Source: Macrolepiota albuminosa (Eukaryota > Basidiomycota > Agaricomycetes > Agaricales > Agaricaceae). From it: DNA of 64,000 bases. Below the pieces are notes generated by a model. That model did no database searches. It worked only from the letters and a program-made list of their open reading frames with translations, and was not told the DNA's origin. Location: assembly GCA_027475525.1 (NCBI GenBank), contig JAMWFC010000082.1, positions 1,054,001 through 1,118,000 on the forward strand, written 5' to 3'. Both the position numbers and the translations under genes were made by a program. Below are positions 1-9,693 of this stretch, in pieces (within the stretch, counting starts at the first letter, position 1; every line of letters starts with the position of its first letter).

Positions 1-4
1 TGTG

Positions 5-1700
5 CTACCCATGACAGTACTGCTGGTTTGGAGGCAGGGAGAATTGAGCTGTCAGAGTTGTACAGGCCATTGAGCTGGGCGTGAAGGATGAACTGGTGTT
101 GGCCAGTTGAATATGCTCTTTGAGTGCTTGTTGTGAGTCCGTGCCAAAGGTAAAATGCGACGGCCTTAGAGTGTTGTTGATTCTGCTCATACCACCAAGC
201 TGGAGGTGCTTTGAGCTGGGTTTCTGGTTCAGCCAAGAAGCGATTTCAAACATGTGGGAGAAAGAAAAATGAGAGGCAGCGTCAGCAACACAATTCTCTG
301 AAGAAGATAACCACTCAGAAGAAAAAGAGAAGTCGAGGTGGCAGGCAAAGGCTATCAGATGTCGCACAAATTTCATGGTGGGCAGGGATCTGATCAACAG
401 GTTCTGTATAGTGTTGAAGACAGCGTTGTTGTCTATGTGGAATATGACATGAGCTTCCTGAAAGGCCTTGCCCCAGCATAGAACTGCGTAGATTATGGCG
501 AACATTTCTTTGACCTGGATGTGCTCTGATCGCAACCATCGAGAGCATTGAGCTGCAAACCATTTGGATTCAAAGTGGCCACCCAATCCCTTGGCACCGC
601 TAGCATCAGTAAAGATGTTAATTTGGCGTCGTGATGGGCTTATGAAGCAAATTCCATTCCATGAGGGGGTGATGGAGTGCCACCATTTGATGTCGTGACA
701 TGGAGGAGCAGGTATATGTTGGCAAGTAAATGGGGAAGTGGGGAAGGTAGCGGCGAAGTCGTGAAGGCGTTGGATAAAGGCATGTGAGAGTGGGATGACC
801 TGAGATGTGAATTGGAGGAACCCTGTGAGTTCGTCAAGTTCCTTGAGAGTGCATGCACGGCGCATCATCCAGGATGACATCAGTTCATGGAGGAAATCAA
901 GCCTCGTGGGAGGCAGGTGGACTTCCATTGCGATTGAGTCGAGCTCAAGACCCAAAAATTTGATGCAGGTGTCTGGGCCAACTACTTTGGAGGGCTGAAA
1001 CGTCAGGCTGAGTTGGGTAGCGAGATCCGTTGCCCACTGGAGGAACTTGTCGACCATTGGGTGGGGAACTGATGGTGGGAATATTTTCAAGAAGTTGTCG
1101 AGGTAGTGACACATGTGGGTGGGAACGTTGTATTGCAGTATTCAGTATAAGGCTTCTGCAAAGAGGTTGAAGATATATAGTGCAGATCTTCCCCCAAAAG
1201 CAAGGACAATGTTGAAGTAGAATTTCCCCAGCCATTCAAAGCCGAGGAGAGGCCAATCCTCTGGATGCATGGGGATGTGGCAGAACACTAATTCAAGATC
1301 GAGCTTTATCATCAGGGAACCTGGTCCCAATGCAATGAGATTGTGTATGGCTCGTTTGGCCATGTCATAGGCGATGGTGGCCTCAGAGTCAGCGATTCTG
1401 TCATTTACAGAGGTGCTGTCTGGCCAGGAAAGATGATGAATGCGTCGAATCTTAGATGAGCGTTTGCGAGTGACTGCTCCGATGGGGGATACACAAAAGT
1501 TGGGGAATGGTGGCATATCAAATGGTCCGTGGATATGCCTATTGGCAAGCTGCTTGGCAATGTCTGCGGTGATGGCGGAAGTAGTGGGGACATCGGTGAA
1601 GGCTGTTCTTAAGTTGGAGCACTGTTGCGAGACAGAACGATCACCCGTGAACCCAATGTTAGCGCCAATACGTATTATTTGGAGTATCGACTTTACAAAT
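5..1700 (-). pseudogene. DIRS-type reverse transcriptase-RNase H, inactive
   Basis: Two open stretches (about 1700-1142 and 1114-5) form one RT-RNase H broken by a stop after NLFAEALY. RT fingers and palm are visible: PIGAVTRKRS, a KLDLE motif where KLDLKxAF is normal, and IPMHPEDWPLLGFEW. The catalytic YxDD box reads CHYLDNFLKIF, so the second Asp is Asn. That change is GAC-GAC to GAC-AAC, a CpG transition. The thumb/connection FLGLELDS and the RNase H start TDASGAKGLGGHF with DNNAVFN follow. The changed catalytic box, the stop and the weak KLDLE motif indicate a dead enzyme. The N-terminal limit is uncertain. Confidence 0.75.
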
Positions 1701-1857
1701 GTATGATTGGGATAATCTCATAAATAGTGTGCCCAAGCAAGCTCGTTGAGTGTTGATGAGATGGACAGGAGGCGTTCTATGGCAGCGAGTGGTGTATTGG
1801 CGTGAGGATTGGTGTTTGGGTGAGGAGGAGGTATGGGAAGCGTGGGGTCAAGAGGAT

Positions 1858-2818
1858 CTAGAGGAGTGAAGCCGAGAAATGATGAAGAGCTGAGAAACAG
1901 GTGAAAAGCATCTGGGGGAGGGCCTGGGCGAGTCGTCTGGGTCTGGGGAGCACAGCTTGCCCGGCCGAGGACCTAGTCCTTGTGCTGGAGCCTATTGTGG
2001 TTGGACTTCCCACAAGCAGAGCAGGAATGCAGGTGGCCCCATGGACATGGTGAGATAGGACACTTCCTGTCGTTGAACTTCCGGCAGGCCTCCCCTGGGT
2101 TGGGGCGGCTTGCCATGCTCTTTGCCTGTTTAGACGGAGTGGGTTTGCAATGGCCATAGACGTGCTCGGCTAGTAAGCCGTTATCAGATTCCCCCCACTT
2201 TGAGTAGTCCCCCGCTGCCATTTTGGCTCGACGACGGTTGAAGAAGATGGAATGATACACATATACTGTGTGCCATTCATATTCCACTACAAGTTTCAGC
2301 AGATGAGCAGAGTAGTCCCAGAAGGCGTTCGTGGATGTGCTGTCATTGACGTGGAATGCCAGTATTTTAAAGTAGGTCATTAGGGATATGGGGATGGAGA
2401 AGGGGTTTTTGTATTCGCGAGCTGCCTGGTGGCTTACTTCAAATTGGTTTGTGGAACTGTTGAATGTATATGCCATCTCTTTGTCGCGATTCATGGGGTC
2501 AAGCTTGTGCAGATCCGCCACTTTGAATTCGTGCATGATGATGTAAGCAATCACCGCTGCGTCAACATCGGGGAAGCGAGATCAAAGAGAAAGGGGAGCA
2601 GTGAAGGTGGACGCACCATTGACTCCTACTCCGGCGATTGGTGGCACGAATGTGCTAGCTTGGTGAGTTGGGGCAGCTGAGGCTGCCGGCAAGGGCAGAT
2701 GTGCGGTGATGGACTTGAAGCACAAGAGGAGCTGCTCCATTCTTGAAGAGAGCAGGTTCTGGGACTCGCAAAGCGTGCTGATTTCCTCGGAAGTGGTCGT
2801 GGGGTCAGTGGCAGGCAT
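1858..2818 (-). pseudogene. gag-like nucleic-acid-binding protein of the DIRS-like element
   Basis: The probable start is Met at 2818 (MPATDPTTTSEEIS). The first frame ends at 2582 and coding resumes in another frame from about 2554, giving a gag-like domain with FKVADLHKLDP and YSAHLLKLVVEYEWH. Near the C-terminus lies a Cys/His cluster (CRKFN..KCPISPCPWGHLH..CSACGKSNH), the usual zinc-binding part of gag-like proteins in these elements. It sits directly upstream of the RT frame, as expected. At least one frameshift separates the N-terminal 79 residues from the rest. The role as a capsid or RNA-binding protein is inferred from position and the cluster. Confidence 0.6.
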
Positions 2819-3330
2819 GTTAGGAGGAGCAGGGCTGGCTGATGCTCAGGTAAATCGTCTGCTGGAGTCCCTTGGAAGAACTTGAGTTGTCATACACTAG
2901 CGGCTGCTGGTAGTAGCCGCGGGAGTAAATTGGATCCACAGAAGAAACGTGTGACGCAATGAGTTCTACGAGCAAGCACTGCGAGTGCAGTGTGAGACGA
3001 CGTTGTCATCATGACTGCTGCTTGCAGTAATATATATACCGGTGAGGAAACAATGGTGTGATATGTGAAGGGTGAAGAGGTGTGATAAAGAGATAAGATG
3101 AAGGGACGATGAAAGAGATCTAATCTTGGCCCGAATTAACCCTGGGCAACCCCCCTTCTCACTTGCCCGATCCAGCTTTCCCTACGGGGTTTTGATGCTA
3201 CCCCACTTGCCCATTTTTCATATACTACTTACTAGGTCTACCGAGGCGTATCCTTACAGATTCGTCCTTAGCTATTAATTTAGCGGAGGTAGATAACAGA
3301 ATAGTAACATAGTATCATGTGACGAAACAA

Positions 3331-3424
3331 TCGGGTATGGTGTAACGGCTAACATTGCCGCCTTTCATCACTTGCTCCTCGGCGCTGAACGCGGCAGCTC
3401 GGGGTTCGATTCCCCGTACCCGAA
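3331..3424 (+). tRNA. tRNA-Glu (UUC) with a 22-nt intron
   Basis: The acceptor arms TCGGGTA (3331-3337) and TACCCGA (3417-3423) pair perfectly. The D arm carries TGGTGTAACGGCTAACA, and the T arm carries GGGGTTCGATTCCCC with an intact B box. The anticodon stem TGCCGC/GCGGCA encloses CTTTCA, then 22 nt, then C, so the anticodon is TTC and the intron lies after position 37, where nuclear pre-tRNA introns sit. A T9 run 23 bp downstream is a good RNA polymerase III terminator. A decayed copy lies at 63,237-63,329. Confidence 0.9.
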
Positions 3425-3446
3425 TCCGTCTCGATAGTTCCGTCGA

Positions 3447-3461
3447 TTTTTTTTTCTTTTT
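3447..3461 (+). terminator. RNA polymerase III terminator of tRNA-Glu
   Basis: Nine T residues, one C, then five T residues lie just downstream of the tRNA 3' end on the same strand. This is the usual Pol III stop signal. Confidence 0.8.
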
Positions 3462-3516
3462 GCATACTGGGATGGTTTTACTTTTGTACAATGAGCTATT
3501 ATAATTTTTTCGGGAT

Positions 3517-3632
3517 TTTCACAATCCATCCTGTTAGACAAGAGCGACGATGTCACACCAATATCATTCGCGGTGCTAGTCGACGTCTTCAACCACATGC
3601 CGGGCCTCATGCCGCTCAGTGAAAGGCCTCGG
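3517..3632. repeat. third, geneless copy of the F-box 5' flank
   Basis: This stretch matches the sequence upstream of F-box gene A (about 5545-5670) and, inverted, that of gene B (about 8005-8120). The best-conserved part is CCGGGCCTCATGCCGC followed by CAGTGAAAGGCC. No F-box coding sequence follows, so it is a promoter/5'-flank fragment. It suggests that the F-box unit was duplicated more than twice or that a third copy lost its gene. Confidence 0.6.
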
Positions 3633-3764
3633 AGAGGTCTGAATTGGAGAAGCAATGACTTAAAGATCTATTCTTATACAACCTGAAGTAAGGCCTAATC
3701 TTGCCTTTTCCTATTCTCACGACTGAGACCGAGAGACTGAGGTGGGTGGGGATCTTGCGCTGGT

Positions 3765-4020
3765 ATGTCCGTCCCTGCCTACTCCACCCATACACAGTGG
3801 TCCACCGTCCTACCTCTTGAGTTGATCGAGGCCGCCCGCGAGGAAGAAGCCTACCTCGCCGCATCCAGAGGCCACGCGTCCATACGGCACCCAGCGGGTC
3901 GCGAGCTTTGTCCCAGCTCCCAACATCCCCACCCCAGGTCTCCCTGGGCACCTCGACAAACTCATCATTAAAGCCCGCCCCGTCGTGCAAGGTGGCGCTG
4001 TCATCGGCAGCGATATACTG
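3765..4020 (+). pseudogene. unrecognised coding fragment
   Basis: The composition is gene-like (GC-rich, no AT runs) and two frames read as ordinary protein: MSVPAYSTHTQWSTVLPLEL in one, then VPAPNIPTPGLPGHLDKL and ARPVVQGGAVIGSD in the next. The switch near 3895 implies a frameshift or a missed intron. I do not recognise the family. The fragment is bounded by the F-box 5'-flank copy on the left and the end of the F-box A unit on the right, and is probably a gene remnant. Confidence 0.35.
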
Positions 4021-4114
4021 ACTAATTCCTCACAATCACCTTTTCTAGGTAACGGAGAAAGCATATCGTTCATGAAGATAATTACAAAAACATGTTGTAG
4101 GAGCAATTGCAAAA

Positions 4115-5705
4115 GATGCAATTAAAATTCTGCTGTCATTGAATTGCTTATGTCTGATGCCGTCCACTCATATTATTAAAAGTTGGTTCTGGCCTTATCA
4201 CTTCCTCCAACTTGACGTCTAAGGCTTCACATTGCTCTTTCCAAGGTGATTCCTTGTACTTCCAAGGGGGCATGAGCTTGATAGTCTGCAGGCGAGGCAG
4301 CTTTTTTGCGCGAACAGCAGTGAGAATGTCTTGGATCAGCGGTTGTGGTTCTAACGGATCATCCCAGCTCGCCAGCTCGACAGTCTCGAGATTCAGGTGG
4401 GGTGCCATGGATTCGTACTCCGAGGCGGGAATATCGCTCGGCTCGATCGCTACCGTCAGTTGCCTCAGCTGAGGGAAGAATCGGAAAAGATGGACCAATG
4501 GAATGTCTTCCCCAGCATAGATGAGATGCGTAACATAAGTTGGGAAATAACTATAAGCTGCACAGAGGTCTAATCTGTCACCGGAACGACAAGTCATGCC
4601 AAGATGGCACAGGCGTGGGAAACTGAATTGATGAAGCCTCTTCAAATCGAGCTCTTCAAGACGTAACGTATGTATAGACGGAAGAGTATATGGGGGGAGA
4701 GAATCAAATGGTGGCCATTGAGAATTCTCCTTTGCTGTCTTGAATTCTTCCACAGTCGATGCGTCAAACCAACCAGACATCTCTGAATAGTCCCAATCGT
4801 CCTCCAAATGTATGAATTGATGTCGAAACCTCACCTCACGCTTCTTTGGTTCTTCGTCGTCATACACATCCGAACGTGGATCAAACTCTGTGACGTCAGT
4901 GATACGGCAGGACTCGAGATTTGTGAGATAACGCAACATCATCTCCACGCGGTCTGTTCGGATCTCAAAGCCATACAATTCAAGGCGCCGGAGCGTTTTC
5001 GACCAATATGTTGCGATAGTCATCCATAAAGCCTTGTGAGTGAGGTGGGGTAAATTCACCCCAGGAACCTTGGAGCGAATTACTCGAGCCATTAGTATCT
5101 CCAGATTGGGACATGCTGGGATCAAGCCCCACAAGGTATGGCCGCCCTCGTACCAAGCGTCATCGTCGTAAACCATTCTGCCGATGCCTAGATAGAAGTC
5201 GAGACGGCGACATCTATAACCTCGGGGGATGCAAACCCCTACAGGTGTTGTTCTGAGTCTTTGGAGGATTATTGGAACATATTCGAAGCGAAATATCATC
5301 ACGATTTCATAGAGATAAAACTCCATGAAATGATGAAAAGTCTTTGAAACCAAGGAGAGAGAGGTCTTTGTTTTCATGGAATCGGATATAAGAATGACTG
5401 CATCACGGTCTTCAAAAAAGCTAGAGGGAGAAGTGTCGAACGCTTCTGGGACAAGTGTCGCCTGTCGAAGAATGGAGAACAATATCTCGGTCGGAAAGAC
5501 CATTTCCGACCCTGCATTTTCAACAATCAACGTTAACAACTCTTATAACCCCTCCGGGATTTGCCGGATTCATCCTGAAGAACAAGAACAAGATGACACC
5601 AACGGTCGCTAGCGTTCATTGTCGACGTATTCAACCATATGCCGGGCCTCATGCCGCCCAGTGAAAGGCCTGGACTTGGTCGAAGGTACGACTTGATATC
5701 TTCCA
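4115..5705 (-). repeat. F-box duplication unit, copy A
   Basis: Similarity to 7984-9540 on the opposite strand starts about 165 bp upstream of the F-box gene, around GGTACGACTTGATATCTTC, and ends about 40 bp past its stop. The flanks are unrelated. The two copies therefore form an inverted repeat with arms of about 1.56 kb separated by about 2.3 kb. No terminal repeats or target duplications were visible. Confidence 0.65.
4148..5503 (-). CDS. F-box domain protein A
   Basis: A single 451-codon frame. The N-terminal F-box-like segment begins FPTEILFSILRQA and continues to SLVSKTFHHFMEFYLYEI, the pattern of basidiomycete F-box proteins that bind Skp1 in SCF ubiquitin ligases. The rest resembles weak leucine-rich repeats (LRRLELYGFEI, LHTLRLEELDLKRL), probably the substrate-recognition part. 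Met at 5503 is preferred to Met at 5539 because copy B lacks the upstream Met but conserves this one. The gene lies 3' of, and on the same strand as, the truncated amidase. Copy B at 8157-9512 is very similar in inverted orientation. The substrate is unknown and no intron is needed. Confidence 0.75.
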   Translation of the reverse strand: MVFPTEILFSILRQATLVPEAFDTSPSSFFEDRDAVILISDSMKTKTSLSLVSKTFHHFMEFYLYEIVMIFRFEYVPIILQRLRTTPVGVCIPRGYRCRRLDFYLGIGRMVYDDDAWYEGGHTLWGLIPACPNLEILMARVIRSKVPGVNLPHLTHKALWMTIATYWSKTLRRLELYGFEIRTDRVEMMLRYLTNLESCRITDVTEFDPRSDVYDDEEPKKREVRFRHQFIHLEDDWDYSEMSGWFDASTVEEFKTAKENSQWPPFDSLPPYTLPSIHTLRLEELDLKRLHQFSFPRLCHLGMTCRSGDRLDLCAAYSYFPTYVTHLIYAGEDIPLVHLFRFFPQLRQLTVAIEPSDIPASEYESMAPHLNLETVELASWDDPLEPQPLIQDILTAVRAKKLPRLQTIKLMPPWKYKESPWKEQCEALDVKLEEVIRPEPTFNNMSGRHQT

Positions 5706-6832
5706 GACTTGGCTTTGATTCGTCCTTCATCGTCGTCCTCTGCTGAGCTATCAGCACTATCCAATGTACCACTCCCAGTGATCTCATCTTGATCATCATT
5801 GAAGCTGGGATCCAGCCATGGATTGAGGAGGACGAGCAGATTTGTTTTACTCTGGACACAGTAATCTGCGAGCTCACATGGCCACTCTGTATCCGTCTGC
5901 TCATGCGAAGGAAACGGGTTGAGATCCATACAGATCCCAATTGTCATTTGGAGGGAGTTTGGGGATGGTGTTTGTTCGCTATCTGTGTACGTTGCGGACG
6001 GGAGTGGGAGGGAGAACGAGATGAAGCCGGTGCCTAGGGAAGACGTCAAGCGTATGAAGAGTGATTGTTGAAAAGACTAGTACCTGGCTTGGCCCATGTT
6101 TTGTCGGTTTCGAATAGGTTTGTCTTCCTGTATCCTCCGACCCATTCTCCCGAAGGTCCGTAGATGATCGCACTGTTAGCTCCTACGGGAGTGCGAAGAG
6201 GTATCGAAGGGGCATTCATATCAGGAGCAGAATTATCGATACCTGTTCCTCCGCCTGGCAAGCATTTAGGTCCCTGGGTCTTAGTATTGACTTGAGATTC
6301 ACCAAGTCGTTCTTCTTCAGATAGGCGTTCGGGATAGCCGCCGACGACGTAGCAACGTAGATGATTTGCGACTTCTTGACAGAAAAGTGAACTCGGACCT
6401 GTCCTTGGTTCCTCTAGATACGGAGAGATGGCTTCTGCAGATTTAAATACGTAACCTGATAGGATGGTCGTATTGATATGAATGGACCCATGGTGAGGGG
6501 GCAAAGGGTACCTCACCGGTGAACGCCATCTCGGGAAAACACAGAAGATCGATCGATTGTGGTTTGAGCCTAAATCGTAGCCAGCTCAATTGATCTCCTT
6601 GGAGAGAGGGCAAGAAACTACGCGCTCAGAACAAAGTTCACGGGCCCTCGCAATGTTAGCATCAACCTCGCCAATCTGAAAAAATCAAACTTTGGATAAG
6701 CAACCGGTCTATCAGCAAAGCTCTATCAGAGGGGGTACAGCCGACCTTGGGGCGTAGCTGAACGACAGCGATCCGAAGAGGAATGGGCCCGGGTATCTGA
6801 GTCGTAGCAACTGGAGGTATCGAGACAGTCAT
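5609..6832 (-). CDS. NTA1-like N-terminal amidase (nitrilase family), C-terminally truncated
   Basis: This resembles the fungal NTA1 family, which deamidates N-terminal Asn/Gln in the N-degron pathway. Exon 1 starts at Met 6832 and ends LRIAVVQLRPK at about 6746. The catalytic Glu lies in CFPEMAFTG, Lys in GGYRKTNLFETD and Cys in GICMDLNPF, completing the nitrilase E-K-C triad. Probable introns are at about 6745-6676, a short one near 6640-6600 (boundaries uncertain), one ending near 6456, and about 6078-6032. After EDDDEG the frame enters unrelated sequence shared with the F-box 5' flanks. The usual tail (VVVCNHTG, TFAGSSAIFSMR) is present only in the second copy at 14.5-15.3 kb. The fold is incomplete, so activity is doubtful. 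Confidence 0.65.
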
Positions 6833-6839
6833 CCTTTTC

Positions 6840-7320
6840 CAGAGTTTTTGGAATGAAAAGGCTCTGATTCTGGTAATCGCCGTTTTGGTTGTTTGTATGA
6901 TAAAATGAAGAATGGCGAGGAGTGGAGTTAGTGAACTCCCAAGGCTGGTCACGATTTGTGACGCTCGCGTTGTCCCTAAAATGGACTATGTACTCAGAGC
7001 TTGAGGGGCGCGTGGAGACTGATACGCGAGGTGTAGTTTATGGTTTTCTGGGTCTCAAGATTAATGATGCCTTGCTATGTACAATTATGATGTACGTAGT
7101 TGTTGGAGCGACACTATGGGTAAGGAGAGCAGAAATCATGTGACCGAGGCGTGCGGTTTGAGCTTTCATCCCGTGGCTCTGTGATTACTCAGGGGCACGT
7201 GGACACGGGGGTGTAATTTATGGTTTCCATGGATCTCAACTTGATTTTTTCGGTCAGAATTTTTTCAGAAGGACATTGGAGATTAATCATGCTCATAGCC
7301 TCAAATAACATCTAACGAAA
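6840..7320. other. amidase 5' flank with an internal imperfect repeat
   Basis: No gene seen. The stretch reappears, CpG-depleted, at about 62,750-63,233 upstream of the second amidase copy. Within it, a motif around GTGTAGTTTATGGTTTTCTGG (about 7021-7050) recurs imperfectly near 7211-7240. The amidase promoter should lie here. Homology to the right-hand copy stops at ACGAAA (7315-7320). Confidence 0.5.
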
Positions 7321-7391
7321 TAGCGCCCTTTCAAATGTAGGCACTGCATGCAGACTCTGTTCTTGTCCTTGTGGTTACTTCTACCAGGCCT

Positions 7392-7682
7392 CTAATTGCT
7401 CGATACGCCAAGGCCTGCGACATTTTTGCTAATTTCATGCCCGACAGGTGGAGTTCCACTGGAATAGGGAAGTATCATCAAGTTATGGCTTGATAGGGCC
7501 TCGTTTGCTAAGGTAGAGGCTACTTTAGATTCCAAGCCTGGTTGCTCTTCGGATATGTCGCACAGGGAAAGACTCCTAACTCCTTGAACTGGCGGCTGAC
7601 CCACCTTATTTCGGTCAGGTTCATCATCGTCTTGGAAATTTCCCATTGTGAGAGTTCGGCAATGTGTCTCACCCAAACTCAC
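7392..7682 (-). CDS. small hypothetical open frame
   Basis: A 96-codon open frame with no recognisable motif. It may extend past its stop by splicing towards 7330, where a CMQC-containing stretch is found. There is no homologue elsewhere in the window. It may be chance. Confidence 0.15.
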   Translation of the reverse strand: MSLGETHCRTLTMGNFQDDDEPDRNKVGQPPVQGVRSLSLCDISEEQPGLESKVASTLANEALSSHNLMILPYSSGTPPVGHEISKNVAGLGVSSN

Positions 7683-7983
7683 AAATATCGCAATAGTATC
7701 ATATTGTAAAGTATCATTATTATATATACTTCAGACATGAGCGACGAAGTCAAAGATAGCGAATTTGAGACCGGATTTTTGGGATTTTCCCGGACAAGGT
7801 CCCTCGGAAACTTCCCGGGTCCTCTTGAGTCCGGTTGCTCATTCCATGAGACAGTCACAAAACCTAGACCTGTGCATTAAAACGGTTCAGTATACCGTCT
7901 GCGTAGCATGCACAGAAGAAGGAGCCGGTATGAAGGCTTTGAATTCAAGTGAAAGCACAATGGTTGGGAACCAGCTAAGTCGC

Positions 7984-9540
7984 GAAGATATCAAGTCGTA
8001 CCTCCGACCAAGTCCAGCTTTCACTGGGAGGCATGAGGCCCGGCATATGGTTGAAGACGACAAAGAACGCTAGCAATCTCGTTCTTGTTCTTCAGGATTA
8101 ATCTGGCAAATCCCGGAAAGGTTATAACGTTGATTGTTGAAAATGCAGGGTCACAAATGGCCTTTCCGACCGAGATATTATTCTTCATTCTTCGACAAGC
8201 AACACTTGTCCCAGAGGCGTTCGACACTTCTCCCTCTAGCTTTTTTGAAGACCGTAATGCAGTCATTCAACTCGTATGCGATTCCATGAAAACAAAGACC
8301 TCTCTCTCCCTGGTTTCAAAGACTTTTCACAATTTGATGGAGGTTTATCTCTATGAAATCGTGATGATATTTCGCTTCGAATATATCCCAATAATCCTGC
8401 AAAGCCTGAAAACAACACCTGTAGGGTTTCGCATCCCCCGAGGTTATAGATGTCGCCGTCTCGACTTCTATCTGGGCATCGGCCATATCATCTACGCTGA
8501 CGAGGCTTGGTACGAGGGCGGCCATATCTTATGGGGTTTGATCCCAGCATGTCCCAATCTGGAGATACTATTGGCCCGAATGGTTTGCTCGGGTCCTGGG
8601 GTGAATGTACCGCACCTCACTCACAAGGCTTTATGGATGACTATTGCGACATATTGGTCGAAAAGCCTTCGGCGCCTTGAATTGTATGGCTTTGAGATTC
8701 GGACAGACCGCGTGGAGATGATGTTGCGTTATCTCACAAGCCTCGAGTCATGCTGTATCAGTGGTGCTACAAAGTTTGATCCATGTTCGGATACGTATGA
8801 CGACGAAGAACCAAAAGAGCGTCAGGTGATGAGTCAACGTAGATTGGTATGTTTCGTGGACGATTGGGACTATTCAGAGATGTCTGGTTGGTTTGACGCG
8901 TCGACTGTAGAAGAATTCCAGACAGCAAAGGAGAATTCTCAATGGCCACCATTTGATTCTCTCCCCCCATATACTCTTCCATCTTTACATACGTTACGCC
9001 TCGAGAGGCTCGATTTGAAGAGGCTTCATCAATTCAGTTTCCCACTCCTGTGTCATCTTGGCATGACTTGTCGTTTCGGTGACAGATTAGACCTCTGTGC
9101 AGCTTATAGTCATTTCCCAACTTCTGTTACGCATCTCATCTATATTGGGGAAGACATTCCATTGGTCCATCTTTTCCGATTCTTCCCTCAGATGAAGCAA
9201 CTCACAGTAGGGACCGAGCAAAGCATCGTTCCCACCTCAGAATATCAATCCATGGCACCTCACCTGGCCCTCGAGACTGTCGAGCTGGCGAGCTGGGATT
9301 ATTCGTTACGACAACAACCACTGATACAAGACATTCTCACTGCTGTTCGCGAAAAAAAGCTGCCTCGCCTGCAGACTATCAAGCTCACGTCCCCTGCGAA
9401 GTTTAGGGAATTGCCTTGGAAAGAGCAATGTGAAGCCTTGGACGTCAGGTTGGAGGAAGTGACAAGGCCAGAGCCAGCTTTCCATGGTATGAGCAGACGG
9501 CATCAGATATAAGTGATTCAATACATAGAATTTTGGCTCG
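7984..9540 (+). repeat. F-box duplication unit, copy B
   Basis: Inverted partner of 4115-5705. Its left end contains the tail that fuses to the amidase in copy A (residues FTGRHEARHMVE), with no amidase upstream. This shows that the tail belongs to the F-box unit, not to the amidase. It ends just before the copia remnant at 9600. Confidence 0.65.
8157..9512 (+). CDS. F-box domain protein B
   Basis: A 451-codon frame from Met 8157, colinear with protein A without frame breaks. The F-box-like segment is FPTEILFFILRQA to SLVSKTFHNLMEVYLYEI. The region shared with A includes TYWSKSLRRLELYGFEI, DDWDYSEMSGWFDAST, and the C-terminal REKKLPRLQTIKL and PWKEQCEALDVRLEEV. Both copies remain open over the full length with substitutions spread along them, which suggests that they have been retained as proteins. 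The probable role is SCF substrate adaptor. An upstream stretch (TLIVENAGS) is conserved but lacks an in-frame Met here, hence the chosen start. Confidence 0.75.
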   Translation: MAFPTEILFFILRQATLVPEAFDTSPSSFFEDRNAVIQLVCDSMKTKTSLSLVSKTFHNLMEVYLYEIVMIFRFEYIPIILQSLKTTPVGFRIPRGYRCRRLDFYLGIGHIIYADEAWYEGGHILWGLIPACPNLEILLARMVCSGPGVNVPHLTHKALWMTIATYWSKSLRRLELYGFEIRTDRVEMMLRYLTSLESCCISGATKFDPCSDTYDDEEPKERQVMSQRRLVCFVDDWDYSEMSGWFDASTVEEFQTAKENSQWPPFDSLPPYTLPSLHTLRLERLDLKRLHQFSFPLLCHLGMTCRFGDRLDLCAAYSHFPTSVTHLIYIGEDIPLVHLFRFFPQMKQLTVGTEQSIVPTSEYQSMAPHLALETVELASWDYSLRQQPLIQDILTAVREKKLPRLQTIKLTSPAKFRELPWKEQCEALDVRLEEVTRPEPAFHGMSRRHQI

Positions 9541-9599
9541 ATACCGACTGCTGTGGACTAAATTAAATAATTGTATGAAAATGAAGTTTCCATGAGACC

Positions 9600-9693
9600 A
9601 ATGAGAGCAAGTTGCAACTGTCACGTGAATGATATACCTAGAGAGCAATGAGGGTTAGACAACTCAGAATCAGTCATTCGCTCTCTAGGTAAG
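9600..9693 (-). pseudogene. C-terminal tip of the copia RNase H, detached by inversion
   Basis: The minus strand from 9693 reads a HLPRERMTDSEL-like continuation of the copia RNase H end motif HIDIRY, whose body stops at about 30,053. A stop follows after about 23 codons. The Copia family has the order KHIDIRYH-x-RE at this point, so the join is convincing. It abuts F-box unit B on the left. Confidence 0.65.
9636..9690. repeat. 55-bp inverted repeat (hairpin)
   Basis: ACCTAGAGAGC-AATG (9636-9650) pairs with CATT-CGCTCTCTAGGT (9675-9690), with one bulged base. It lies inside the copia tail, 3 bp left of the inversion breakpoint, so the palindrome may have helped the break. Confidence 0.55.

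Larger units (their letters stand above)
1..2880 (-). mobile_element. DIRS-like retroelement, decayed, 5' part and RT-RNase H
   Basis: On the minus strand a gag-like frame with a Cys/His cluster (2818 to about 1858) is followed by an RT-RNase H frame (about 1700 to 5). The order and the RT motifs (KIRRIHHLSWP, GFEWLGKFYF, LAFGGRSA) are typical of DIRS-like, tyrosine-recombinase retroelements in Agaricomycetes. The recombinase expected downstream would lie left of position 1, outside the window. Several frame breaks show that it is a relic. Terminal repeats could not be defined because the left side is missing. About 2,880-3,320 holds no gene that I can see. Confidence 0.75.
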
